From the NCBI RefSeq assembly GCF_900292015.1, contig NZ_LR130759.1, positions 372,001 to 436,000 on the forward strand: a stretch of DNA of 64,000 nt. The letters run 5' to 3'. A model generated the notes under the pieces. The model was given only the letters and a program-made list of their open reading frames with translations, made no database searches and was not told the origin of the DNA. Each line of letters begins with the position of its first letter. The stretch's first letter is position 1. This document shows, piece after piece, positions 43,576 to 51,570 of the stretch. Source of the stretch: Mycobacterium basiliense (GTDB taxonomy: Bacteria > Actinomycetota > Actinomycetes > Mycobacteriales > Mycobacteriaceae). Made by a program: the position numbers and the translations under genes.

Positions 43576-45300
43576 ATGCTGCTCAACCCGAACCGCCTGC
43601 AACGTAAATATCCAGACGCGCGCTCGGCGGAGATCATGCAGGCCACGGTGGACTTCTTCGAGTCCCGGGGTAAGGCAAAGCTCAAGCAGGATGACCACGA
43701 ACGCGCGTGGTACTCCGACTTTCTTGCCCACATCGCTCAGAATCGCATCTTTGCCTCCCTGCTGACCCCGGCCGAGTACGGCGCGGACCCGGCGTTGGCT
43801 TGCCGCTGGGACACCTACCGGATCAGCGAGTTCGCCGAGATCATCGGCTTTTATGGGCTGAGCTACTGGTACCCCTTCCAGGTGACGGCCCTGGGCCTGG
43901 GCCCGATCTGGATGAGCGACAACGAGGACGCCAAGCGCAAGGCCGCCGCCCAGCTCGAGCAGGGCGAGGTGTTCGCCTTCGGCCTGTCCGAACAGGCCCA
44001 CGGCGCCGACGTGTACCAGACAGACATGATCCTGACGCCCTCCAAAGACGTTGGGCACGGCTGGACGGCCGAGGGCGAAAAGTACTACATCGGCAACGCC
44101 AACGTCGCTCGCATGGTGTCGACGTTCGGCAAGATCGTCGACTCGTCCAAGGAACCGGAATACGTCTTCTTCGCCGCCGACTCCCAGCACGACCGGTATG
44201 AGCTGAAGAAGAATGTGGTCAACTCGCAGAACTACGTGGCGAATTACGCGCTGCACGACTACCCGGTCACCGAAGCCGACCTGCTGCACCGCGGGATCGG
44301 CGCTTTCCACGCCGCGCTGAACACCGTCAACGTTTGCAAGTACAACCTGGGCTGGGGCGCGGTCGGGATGTGCACCCACGCCTTGTACGAGGCCATCACG
44401 CACGCGGCCAACCGTCACCTGTATGGCACCGTGGTCACCGACTTCAGCCACGTGCGTCGGCTGCTTACCGACGCCTACACGCGGCTGGTCGCGATGCGGT
44501 TGGTGGCTACCCGAGCCAGCGACTACATGCGCAGCGCGTCGGCCGACGACCGGCGCTACCTGCTGTACAGCCCGCTGACCAAAGCCAAGGTGACCAGCGA
44601 GGGCGAGCGCGTTATTACCGCGTTGTTCGATGTCATCGCCGCCAAGGGCGTCGAGAAGGACACCTTCTTCGAAACCGTGGCCCGCGAGATCGGCATGCTG
44701 CCCCGGCTGGAGGGCACCGTCCACATCAATATCGGGTTGCTGGCCAAGTTCATGCCCAACTTCCTGTTCGCCCCCGACGCCGCGCTGCCGCAGGTTGGTC
44801 GCCGCGACGACGCGGCCGACGACACCTTCCTGTTCAACCAGGGACCCACCGGCGGGCTGGGCAAGGTGCGGTTCCACGACTGGCGGGCGCCCTTTGACAG
44901 CTACGGCCACCTGCCCAATGTGGCGTTGCTGCGCGAGCAGATCGACGTGCTGGCCGAGATGTTGGCCAGCGCCACCCCGGATGCGACGCAACAAAAGGAC
45001 ATCGACTTTGCCTTCGGTGTGGGGCAGATCTTCGCGTTGGTGCCCTACGCGCAGCTCATCCTCGAGGAAGCTCCGCTGTCTGGGGTGGACGAAGCGTTGA
45101 TTGATGAGATCTTCGGCCTGCTGATCCGGGACTTCAACAGCTACGCCGTCGAGCTCCACGACAAGTCCGCCACGACGGACGCACAGGCCCGTTTCGCGAT
45201 GCGGATGATCCGCCGCCCCGCGCATGACGCGTCCCGCTATGAGCAGGTCTGGAAGGAGCACGTGCTGCCGCTCAACGGCGCCTATCAAATGCGCCCGTGA
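43576..45300 (+). CDS. fadE4: Acyl-CoA dehydrogenase FadE4
   Basis: A large acyl-CoA dehydrogenase-family flavoprotein of 574 residues, close to the 568 of M. tuberculosis FadE4. Features include FASLLTPAEYGADPALACRWDTYRI, FAFGLSEQAHGADVYQTDMILTP (flavin/substrate region), YHIGNANVARMVSTFGK-like beta-domain sequence, and a helical C-terminus. Start chosen at ATG 43576 (MLLNPNRLQRKYPD) because GGGAGC lies five bases upstream and the preceding residues look non-coding. Downstream is the TetR gene Rv0232, which may regulate it. Confidence 0.9.
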   Translation: MLLNPNRLQRKYPDARSAEIMQATVDFFESRGKAKLKQDDHERAWYSDFLAHIAQNRIFASLLTPAEYGADPALACRWDTYRISEFAEIIGFYGLSYWYPFQVTALGLGPIWMSDNEDAKRKAAAQLEQGEVFAFGLSEQAHGADVYQTDMILTPSKDVGHGWTAEGEKYYIGNANVARMVSTFGKIVDSSKEPEYVFFAADSQHDRYELKKNVVNSQNYVANYALHDYPVTEADLLHRGIGAFHAALNTVNVCKYNLGWGAVGMCTHALYEAITHAANRHLYGTVVTDFSHVRRLLTDAYTRLVAMRLVATRASDYMRSASADDRRYLLYSPLTKAKVTSEGERVITALFDVIAAKGVEKDTFFETVAREIGMLPRLEGTVHINIGLLAKFMPNFLFAPDAALPQVGRRDDAADDTFLFNQGPTGGLGKVRFHDWRAPFDSYGHLPNVALLREQIDVLAEMLASATPDATQQKDIDFAFGVGQIFALVPYAQLILEEAPLSGVDEALIDEIFGLLIRDFNSYAVELHDKSATTDAQARFAMRMIRRPAHDASRYEQVWKEHVLPLNGAYQMRP

Positions 45301-45425
45301 GGCAGCTAGCCTTGGCCGCTCGTCGAGCTTGCCCGTTAGGGCGGTGAATTGCTGTTCGACCACGACCCTGGCGGCAATTTCGTCGCTGCGGTGCCATCCT
45401 TGTCTGTGGGATAGCTCACACTAAA

Positions 45426-45440
45426 ATGACCAGTGGTCAT
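45426..45440 (+). promoter_or_regulatory. Palindromic operator overlapping the Rv0232-like -10 region
   Basis: ATGACC (45426-45431) and GGTCAT (45435-45440) are perfect arms around agt, a classical TetR-type operator. A -10-like TAAAAT (45422-45427) touches its left arm, so binding would block transcription of the regulator gene that starts 18 bases downstream. Confidence 0.7.
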
Positions 45441-45457
45441 CGACGCAAGGAGGCGCC

Positions 45458-46129
45458 ATGCCGACGGTGACTTGGGCTCGGGCCGATCCGGCACGTCGAG
45501 CAGCCATTGTGGAAGCCGCGGAAGCCGAGTTCGGCGCCCATGGCTTCTCCCAGGGCAGCCTGAATGTCATTGCCCGGCGCGCGCGGGTCGCCAAAGGCAG
45601 CCTCTTCCAGTACTTCGCGGACAAACGCGACCTGTATTCGTACATAGCCGACATCGCTAGCCAGCGAGTGCGCTCCTATATGGAGGATCTCATCCGTGAG
45701 TTGGATCCGAGCCGGCCATTCTTCGAATTTCTCACCGACCTACTCGACGGCTGGGTGGCCTATTTCGCCGAGCATCCGCGGGATCGAGCCCTGCACGCCG
45801 CGGCGACCCTGGAGGTCGACACCGACGCCCGCATCAGCGTGCGAAGCGTCATTCATCGCCACTACCTAGAGGTGCTGCGGCCGTTGGTGCGCGACGCGTT
45901 GACCCGCGAAGACCTGCGCCCGGATGCCGACACCGATGCGCTGCTGTCGCTGCTGTTGATGATTTTTCCGCACCTGGCGCTGGCTCCGTACATGCGCGGA
46001 TTGGACCCCATTCTCGGGCTTGACGAACCCACACCCGAACAGCCGGCGCTGGCCGTGCGTCGGCTGGTCGCAGTGCTGGCGGCGGCGTTCTCGCCGAACC
46101 TCAACATGGATATTCGTGGGGTCAGATGA
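45458..46129 (+). CDS. TetR-family transcriptional regulator (Rv0232-like)
   Basis: A 223-residue repressor. RRAAIVEAAEAEFGAHGFSQGS and NVIARRARVAKGSLFQYFADKRDLYSYI (about residues 9-60) form the DNA-binding domain. The C-terminal domain is helical with DPILGLDEPTPEQPALA near the end. ATG 45458 follows AAGGAGG. The palindrome just upstream suggests autorepression. Neighbouring fadE4 ends 157 bp upstream on the same strand and could be a target, but the site is downstream of it. Confidence 0.9.
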   Translation: MPTVTWARADPARRAAIVEAAEAEFGAHGFSQGSLNVIARRARVAKGSLFQYFADKRDLYSYIADIASQRVRSYMEDLIRELDPSRPFFEFLTDLLDGWVAYFAEHPRDRALHAAATLEVDTDARISVRSVIHRHYLEVLRPLVRDALTREDLRPDADTDALLSLLLMIFPHLALAPYMRGLDPILGLDEPTPEQPALAVRRLVAVLAAAFSPNLNMDIRGVR

Positions 46130-46350
46130 CACGCAGGCGTTCGGGCTCGCTCGCAAGCTGTCTGCCGGCGCCACGTGAAATTCTGGGATCCGGTCAATAT
46201 TGATTTCTCCGGTGAGATGGCAAGTCGGTTGGCGAGAACGGGTGACGGTCGCGAACAGCGCTAGTTCAAATCCGTCGGCGAAAACCTGAGTTCGCCGGAC
46301 TCGCATTCCATTCTGGGCTAGCGGGTAACTGGTGCCCACCGCACTGGGGG

Positions 46351-46899
46351 TCATGCCCACGTGGAAACAAACCACGCCTGAGCGCCGGTATCGGGCTCGT
46401 ATCTTCGTCGTGGCAGTGTGCCGATATCCGCCCCGTAGACGTGTATGCCCACGCAAGGGGCATCGGTACCACAGTTCACGGAATGGACGTCATCATCGGT
46501 CGTGCAACACACCGCGACTTCTCCGGGATGCCAGCTCTGCGGGTCCAGTTGAACGAGCGGTTCGTTTGGTCGAGATGGCTTCCTGTACCGAGTTTCATGT
46601 TCGACGCCCGAGTAGATACCGACGACGCCCCAAGTTTCGTGTCCGTGGACCGGTGTACGTTGCCCGACGTTCCACACTGCAACCGCGATGCAGAACGAAC
46701 CGTCCGGAGCTACGAACAGTGGACGCAACACGTAGTGATCGGGGTCGGCTGCTTGTTGCTGGTCGGTGAGCTGAAGGCCGTCAGCGAGGAGCCGTCGCAG
46801 ATCTGCGGCAACGTGCGCAGTCAAGGAGTCTTCCGGAAGCTGCTGCGCCACTCGAAGTTTGGTGTCTGCAATGAACTGGTCAAGCCCGTATCGTGCCAA
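46351..46899 (-). CDS. Cupin thiol dioxygenase-like protein (cysteine/3-mercaptopropionate dioxygenase family)
   Basis: A 182-residue cupin from TTG 46899 (ARYGLDQFIADTK), the only in-frame start after an upstream stop. The iron-binding motif TPVHGHETWGVVGIYSG (about residues 83-99) supplies two histidines, and DDDVHSVNCG the third. VCVGIHVYGADI-like C-terminal strand sequence is also typical. The spacing H-x-H then His about 50 residues later is that of thiol dioxygenases, which add O2 to a thiol to give a sulfinate. The Cys of the Cys-Tyr cofactor of animal enzymes is absent, as is usual in bacterial members. YVLRPLF places an Arg near the substrate-binding position, but cysteine versus 3-mercaptopropionate cannot be decided. 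Divergent from the IclR gene. Confidence 0.82.
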   Translation of the reverse strand: MARYGLDQFIADTKLRVAQQLPEDSLTAHVAADLRRLLADGLQLTDQQQAADPDHYVLRPLFVAPDGSFCIAVAVWNVGQRTPVHGHETWGVVGIYSGVEHETRYRKPSRPNEPLVQLDPQSWHPGEVAVCCTTDDDVHSVNCGTDAPCVGIHVYGADIGTLPRRRYEPDTGAQAWFVSTWA

Positions 46900-47049
46900 G
46901 TCCCATCCGTTCCACTATCCGAACACTGCTCCTATTATCTAGTAATCTACACACGATGCCGGTTGGCCTCACGCGCGACGTGACAGATCTTACCTTGATT
47001 TAGCTGGAATAACGTTGGATGCTAGCGCAATGCGCCATACGACAACCTT

Positions 47050-47071
47050 GTTCTGTATAATAGAACAAATG
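47050..47071 (+). promoter_or_regulatory. Leaderless promoter and IclR operator
   Basis: TATAAT (47056-47061) is a perfect -10 box, and the IclR ATG (47069) lies 7 bases downstream, where transcription would begin. This is the layout of mycobacterial leaderless mRNAs, with no Shine-Dalgarno. GTTCT (47050-47054) and AGAAC (47062-47066) are perfect arms centred on the -10 box, an arrangement expected for autorepression. Confidence 0.72.
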
Positions 47072-47830
47072 GACTCCACGCTACTAAAGGGCCTCCGTGT
47101 GCTTGAGTGTTTGGCGCGCAGCGGGGAGCCGAGGAGGGTGACTGATGTCGCCCGCGAATTGGAGCTAGCCCGCAGCAATGTTCATCGCACGCTGGCAACT
47201 CTTGTTGAGGCCGGCTACGTCGACGTCGATCCCCAGTCGCATAGGTACACGTGCACCTTGCGGCTGTTCGAACTAGGCAGCCGCGTGGCGGAGGGGATCG
47301 AAGTCAAGTCTGCGGCGCGTCCATTCATGCAAACGCTTGGTATCCAGACGCAGGAGACCGTCCATCTCGCAGTGCTGCGCGGTGCCGAGGTTGTGTACCT
47401 CGACAAGGTTGAAAGCCCGCAGCCTGTGCGCGCCTACTCTTCGGTGGGGGGGCGGGCGCCGGCACACTGCGTCGCTTCTGGCAAAGCTCTTCTCTCCGCG
47501 CTGTCGATGGACCAGCTGGCATCCGCGCTGCCGGGTGAAGATTTGCCGAGGTGGACTGGGCGAACGATACCGACAATGCAGTCGCTGAAGGTTGAATTGG
47601 CGAAGATACGAGACCGAGGTTACGCAGACAATCGAGGCGAATGGCGCGCCGACGTCGGTGGTATCGCGGCGTCGGTGTCTGAGGCGTCTGGTGCTGCGGT
47701 GGCGGCGATCGGGATCTCTGGTCCCATCGAGCGCGTGACAAGACACCATGACGAGTTTCGAGATGCGGTAGTCGCTGCAGCGCAGGCCATCTCGCGTGCA
47801 CTCGGCTATGTGCATGCTTCCGGCAGCTAG
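47069..47830 (+). CDS. IclR-family transcriptional regulator
   Basis: A 253-residue regulator. The winged helix-turn-helix is LLKGLRVLECLARSGEPRRVTDVARELELARSNVHRTLATLVEAGYVDVD (residues 4-54). The C-terminal ligand-binding domain includes VHLAVLRGAEVVYLDKVESPQP and a conserved APAHCVASGKALLSAL stretch. IclR proteins sense small acids or aromatic compounds, and this one sits between the divergent cupin gene and the downstream CoA-transferase and crotonase genes. The codon use is less GC-rich than neighbouring genes, suggesting horizontal acquisition of the cassette. Ligand unknown; a thiol or sulfinate-derived acid is an inference. Confidence 0.88.
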   Translation: MDSTLLKGLRVLECLARSGEPRRVTDVARELELARSNVHRTLATLVEAGYVDVDPQSHRYTCTLRLFELGSRVAEGIEVKSAARPFMQTLGIQTQETVHLAVLRGAEVVYLDKVESPQPVRAYSSVGGRAPAHCVASGKALLSALSMDQLASALPGEDLPRWTGRTIPTMQSLKVELAKIRDRGYADNRGEWRADVGGIAASVSEASGAAVAAIGISGPIERVTRHHDEFRDAVVAAAQAISRALGYVHASGS

Positions 47831-47870
47831 CTATTGGCGGCGAACCGTCCTCATCTAACAAGGAGATGCA

Positions 47871-49019
47871 GTGTTGAAACCGCTTGATGGAGTTCGGGTA
47901 ATCGAATTCTGCACAGTTGCTTCTGGCCCGTTTTGTGGGATGCTGCTTGCCGACTTCGGAGCTGACGTGATCAAAGTCGAGATGCCGGGGACGGGCGACT
48001 CAATGCGGGCATGGCCTCCGCTGACATGTGGCTATAGCGAGAATTTTGCATCGCTGAACCGAAACAAGCGTTCGATAGAGCTGAATCTCAAAGACCCCGA
48101 CGATAATGCCGTGGCGCGCAAGTTGCTCTCCAAAGCTGCTGTGGTGCTGGAAAATTCGCGTCCTGGCGTGATGGAGAAACTTGGACTGGACTACAGCAGC
48201 GTTCGGCGTGTCAACCCTCGCGTTGTGTATGCGTCTATCTCCGCCTACGGACAGTCTGGACCGAGATCGCGCGAGGGCGGCTTTGATCTCACACTTCAGG
48301 CGGCAAGCGGCATCATGAGTGTGACGGGTGAACCTGGCCGCGGGCCGGTCAAGTGCGGCGTACCGCTATCGGACTTTGCAACCGGCTTGTACGCGGCGTT
48401 TAGCATCAGCGCCGCACTTCGTGAGGCCGCGACGAGCGGCCACGGTACCCATATCGATGTCTCGATGTTTGGCTCGTCTCTGGCGATCGCCGCACTGCAA
48501 ACGAGCGAGTACTTCGGGCGTGGCATCGATCCGACCGCAATAGGGTCCAAGCATCCGCGCAACGCCCCTTACCAGACATTCTGTGCGTCCGACGGACCGT
48601 TTGCCATCGCGGCGGGTAATGACAGTTTGTGGCAGGCGATGTGCGCTGTCCTCGGGCGAGAAGACCTACGTGATAGCCCCAGATTTGCCTCCACTGCTTT
48701 GCGCGCTCAAAATCAGCAGCAGCTCAGCGGGATCCTTGACGAGATATTCAGTTCACGCAGAGTGGACGAGCTTCTTGAGGTGTTCCGTAAAGCGGGTATT
48801 CCGTGTGCCCCTATTAATACCTACTCCCAGGCGTTATCGGACCCTCAAGTCGAGCACATGGGTTGGGTTCAGAATCTGCATCTGCCCACTGGGGTGGTAA
48901 CGAAGACCTTCGGGTCGCCTATTCGCTTCTGCGGCGAAAGGCCCGCGATATATCGTCAACCCCCACTGCTGGGTGAGCACAACAGTGAGATCCGCGCCGA
49001 GATCGAACGCGTCCTCTAG
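47871..49019 (+). CDS. Class III CoA-transferase (CaiB/BaiF)
   Basis: A full-length 382-residue CoA-transferase. LDGVRVIEFCTVASGPFCGMLLADFGADVIKVE begins the fold, and LNRNKRSIELNLKDP and ISAYGQSGPRSREGGFDLTLQAASG follow. The nucleophilic aspartate is in EGGFDLT (about residue 140). The C-terminal lobe with PLLGEHNSEI is intact. These enzymes move CoA between carboxylates, or activate an acid using an acyl-CoA donor. GTG 47871 follows AAGGAG. The stop overlaps the next start by one base. Members of this family activate 3-sulfinopropionate in other bacteria (from memory), which fits the nearby thiol dioxygenase. Confidence 0.92.
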   Translation: MLKPLDGVRVIEFCTVASGPFCGMLLADFGADVIKVEMPGTGDSMRAWPPLTCGYSENFASLNRNKRSIELNLKDPDDNAVARKLLSKAAVVLENSRPGVMEKLGLDYSSVRRVNPRVVYASISAYGQSGPRSREGGFDLTLQAASGIMSVTGEPGRGPVKCGVPLSDFATGLYAAFSISAALREAATSGHGTHIDVSMFGSSLAIAALQTSEYFGRGIDPTAIGSKHPRNAPYQTFCASDGPFAIAAGNDSLWQAMCAVLGREDLRDSPRFASTALRAQNQQQLSGILDEIFSSRRVDELLEVFRKAGIPCAPINTYSQALSDPQVEHMGWVQNLHLPTGVVTKTFGSPIRFCGERPAIYRQPPLLGEHNSEIRAEIERVL

Positions 49020-49741
49020 TGGCCGATCTTGTTGTTGGCTGCCATGAGCGTGTACTCAACATCACTCTCAATCGCGGTGAGAAGCGCAACGCGTTGTCCG
49101 CGACGATGGTGGAAGGACTGCTGGGTGCGCTCTCCGCAGTTGATCCAGCACGAACGGACCTGGTCGTCCTGCAGGGGGCGGGATGCGCCTTCAGCGCGGG
49201 ATTCGACTTCTCAGGCATCGACACCGCTAACGACGCCGAACTTTGCTACCGGTTTGTGCGAATAGAAATGATGCTCCAGACACTCCACCACTTGCCGGTG
49301 CCAACGCTAGGCTTGGCTCACGGGGCAAGCTACGGAGCCGGAGCGGACCTGTTGTGTGCGTGTGGTGTGCGTATTGCGGACCCGTGCGCCGAATTCAGGT
49401 TGCCGGGACTTGCTTTTGGTGTTGTGCTCGGTACGCGTCGCCTCGCGGGGCGAGTGGGTGCAGAACGCGCCCGGCGCCTCCAAGCGACCGGCGACATCTT
49501 CAAGACACCCGCAGCGTTGCAGTACGGCTTTATCAGCCAGATTGCCGCCCGCGCTGACTGGCCTAACGTTGTCAGTTCGATCGCCGAGCAAGTCGCACGC
49601 GTTCCTGTTGATGCACGATCTCACTTTTCTCGCGCAGCGCAAATAGATTCACGAGATTCCGACCTGGCTGACCTGATCCGCGCAGCCTCAGTACCCGGGT
49701 TGGCCGACCGTATGCGGAGATTTCGGTTGGCAAATCGGTGA
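49019..49741 (+). CDS. Crotonase-family protein lacking both hydratase glutamates
   Basis: A 240-residue crotonase fold protein starting with GTG 49019 in the CoA-transferase stop (TAGTG). LNRGEKRNALSA and the oxyanion-hole segment CAFSAGFDFSG are present. At the first catalytic glutamate position the sequence is GAGADLLCAC (Glu replaced by Asp), and at the second it is FRLPGLAFGVVLG (Glu replaced by Gly). CoA-ester binding is therefore likely, but a normal hydratase reaction is not. It shares a 23-bp direct repeat at its 3' part with the sequence beyond its stop. It may be an isomerase, hydrolase or C-S-cleaving enzyme (inference). Confidence 0.85.
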   Translation: MADLVVGCHERVLNITLNRGEKRNALSATMVEGLLGALSAVDPARTDLVVLQGAGCAFSAGFDFSGIDTANDAELCYRFVRIEMMLQTLHHLPVPTLGLAHGASYGAGADLLCACGVRIADPCAEFRLPGLAFGVVLGTRRLAGRVGAERARRLQATGDIFKTPAALQYGFISQIAARADWPNVVSSIAEQVARVPVDARSHFSRAAQIDSRDSDLADLIRAASVPGLADRMRRFRLANR

Positions 49742-50111
49742 GCGTCTACACCAGATGGTGCCGGCTGCTGTCGCGGCAGCAAGGCCTCCTTGCCCAGCAA
49801 CCGGAAGGTACGCTACGCGGAACGGGTGGCCGCCGATTCGAACCGTCGTCGCGCAGCGCAAATAGATTCACATGCGCCCGGATATGTCGATCGCCAACCT
49901 GCCATGCGCCGGCCTTGCAATCGGAGCCGACCCATCAGGACACTCCCCGGAAAAGACACGAGACGTGCATACCGTGCGTTGCCCTGCAACTCGTTGCGGT
50001 GACCTATGGGCAGAGCCAAGGACTTGGTCTGGCCGCGGGTTACCACCTGCCTCGGCCAAGTACGAGGTTTTCCGCAGCTGCCTGCGGGCACTCACAGACC
50101 TCGGCCCGCGT
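49742..50111 (+). pseudogene. Decayed crotonase fragment with direct repeat
   Basis: A 370-base stretch without an intact gene. One plus-strand frame reads VTYGQSQGLGLAAGYHL and then PSTRFSAA, resembling the crotonase active-site helix and the following strand (GxxxGxGLxLA...D...ASxxTRFS). Neighbouring residues are out of frame or missing. A 23-base repeat from the end of the preceding crotonase gene recurs at 49849-49871. The simplest reading is a degenerate extra crotonase gene, partly duplicated from the cassette. Confidence is low because the match is short. Confidence 0.4.
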
Positions 50112-51488
50112 CTAGCCGACCCAAACGGTCTTGATATTGCAGAATTCGCGGATCCCGTGGGCCGAAAGTTCCCGGCCGTAGCCGGAGCGCTTAACACCGC
50201 CGAACGGCAGCTCGGGGTAGGACACCGTCATCCCGTTGATGAACACCTGTCCCGCTTCGATGTCATCGATGAACCGCCGCTGCTCAGCCTCGTCCTGGGT
50301 CCACGCGTTGGAACCCAGCCCGAACGTCGTCGCGTTGGCGATCTCGATGGCCTCGTCGATGTCGGCGGCACGGTACACCGAGGCGACCGGCCCGAAGATC
50401 TCCTCGGTATAGAGCGCCATTTCCCTGGTGATGTCGGTGATCACCGTGGGTGGGTAGAACCACCCCGGCCGGTCCAGCGGTTTGCCGCCGCAGCGGATCA
50501 CGGCGCCCGCCGCGGCGGCGTCATCGACCTGTTTGGCGATCTCGTCGCGGCCCTGCTCGGTGGCCAGCGGACCGACTTGAGTCTGGGGGTCGGTCGGGTC
50601 GCCTACTCTCAGCGCCGACATTTGCGCGACGAACTTCTCCACGAACTCGTCGTAAATGTCGGCGTGGGCAATGAATCTCTTAGCCGCGATGCAGGATTGG
50701 CCGTTGTTCTGCACCCGGCCGGTGACCGCGGTGCTGACCGCGGAGTCCAGGTCCGCCGACGGCATCACGATGAACGGGTCGCTGCCGCCCAGCTCGAGTA
50801 CGGTGGGTTTGATCTCGTCGCCGGCGATCGCCCCGACCGATTGACCCGCTGGTTCGCTGCCGGTGAGGGTGGCCGCCGCGACGCGGGGATCCCGCAGGAT
50901 GCTTTCCACCACGCTGGCGGAAACCAGCAGCGTCTGGAAGCAGCCGTCCGGGAAGCCGCCGCGGGTAATGACGTCTGCGAGATACAGCGCACACTGCGGC
51001 ACGTTCGACGCGTGCTTCAACAGGCCGACGTTGCCGGCCATCAGGGCCGGAGCGGCGAACCGGACCGCTTGCCATAACGGGAAATTCCACGGCATGACGG
51101 CCAGCACCACGCCGAGCGGCTGGTATCGGCTGTACGCCTTGGATGCGCCGACCTTGGCGGCGTCCGCGGGCTCGTCGGCGAGCAAGGCCGCGGTGTTGTC
51201 CGCGTAGTAGCGAAAGCCCTTCGCGCACTTGAGTACTTCGGCCTTGGCCGAAGCGATCGTCTTGCCCATCTCGAGCGTCATCAGGGCGGCGGTCTGGTCA
51301 GCCTCGGCCTCCAACAGGTCGGCGGTGGCGTGTGCCCACTCGGCGCGCTGGGCGAAGGTGGTGTTGCGGCGGTAGTCTGCGAACCGCTGGTAAGCGCGGG
51401 CTATCGCTGCCTCGACTTCCTCGTTGGATGCCGCAGTGAAAGTCTTGACTGTCTCCCCGGTGGCCGGGTTGGTCGTGGCGATGGGCAC
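50112..51488 (-). CDS. gabD1: Succinate-semialdehyde dehydrogenase GabD1
   Basis: A 458-residue aldehyde dehydrogenase starting with GTG 51488 ([18 protein letters not shown]), behind AAGGA. The cofactor segment is [36 protein letters not shown]. The catalytic glutamate is in [12 protein letters not shown] and the nucleophilic cysteine in [12 protein letters not shown]. The M. tuberculosis orthologue Rv0234c oxidises succinic semialdehyde to succinate with NADP. The divergent TPP-enzyme gene starts 82 bp away, sharing the promoter region, which suggests they act together. Confidence 0.93.
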   Translation of the reverse strand: MPIATTNPATGETVKTFTAASNEEVEAAIARAYQRFADYRRNTTFAQRAEWAHATADLLEAEADQTAALMTLEMGKTIASAKAEVLKCAKGFRYYADNTAALLADEPADAAKVGASKAYSRYQPLGVVLAVMPWNFPLWQAVRFAAPALMAGNVGLLKHASNVPQCALYLADVITRGGFPDGCFQTLLVSASVVESILRDPRVAAATLTGSEPAGQSVGAIAGDEIKPTVLELGGSDPFIVMPSADLDSAVSTAVTGRVQNNGQSCIAAKRFIAHADIYDEFVEKFVAQMSALRVGDPTDPQTQVGPLATEQGRDEIAKQVDDAAAAGAVIRCGGKPLDRPGWFYPPTVITDITREMALYTEEIFGPVASVYRAADIDEAIEIANATTFGLGSNAWTQDEAEQRRFIDDIEAGQVFINGMTVSYPELPFGGVKRSGYGRELSAHGIREFCNIKTVWVG

Positions 51489-51570
51489 GCTGACATCCTT
51501 ATCGCTGGGTTGGTTTCTGGGTCGAGCCAGTATCCAGCCTGCCACTATCGCGCGCACGGAGGGGTGCCGG

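Noticed and set aside
43561..45363. 600-codon minus-strand frame opposite fadE4
   Set aside because: Shadow of the fadE4 reading frame; composition (repeated Val, Gly, His and Arg) is typical of antisense translation in GC-rich genes.
46441..46983. 180-codon plus-strand frame over the cupin gene
   Set aside because: It is antisense to the cupin, whose iron-binding histidine motifs are clear on the minus strand.
49872..51077. 401-codon plus-strand frame opposite gabD1
   Set aside because: Shadow of gabD1 with antisense-type composition; only the first part before 50112 is non-overlapping, and that is better explained as crotonase debris.
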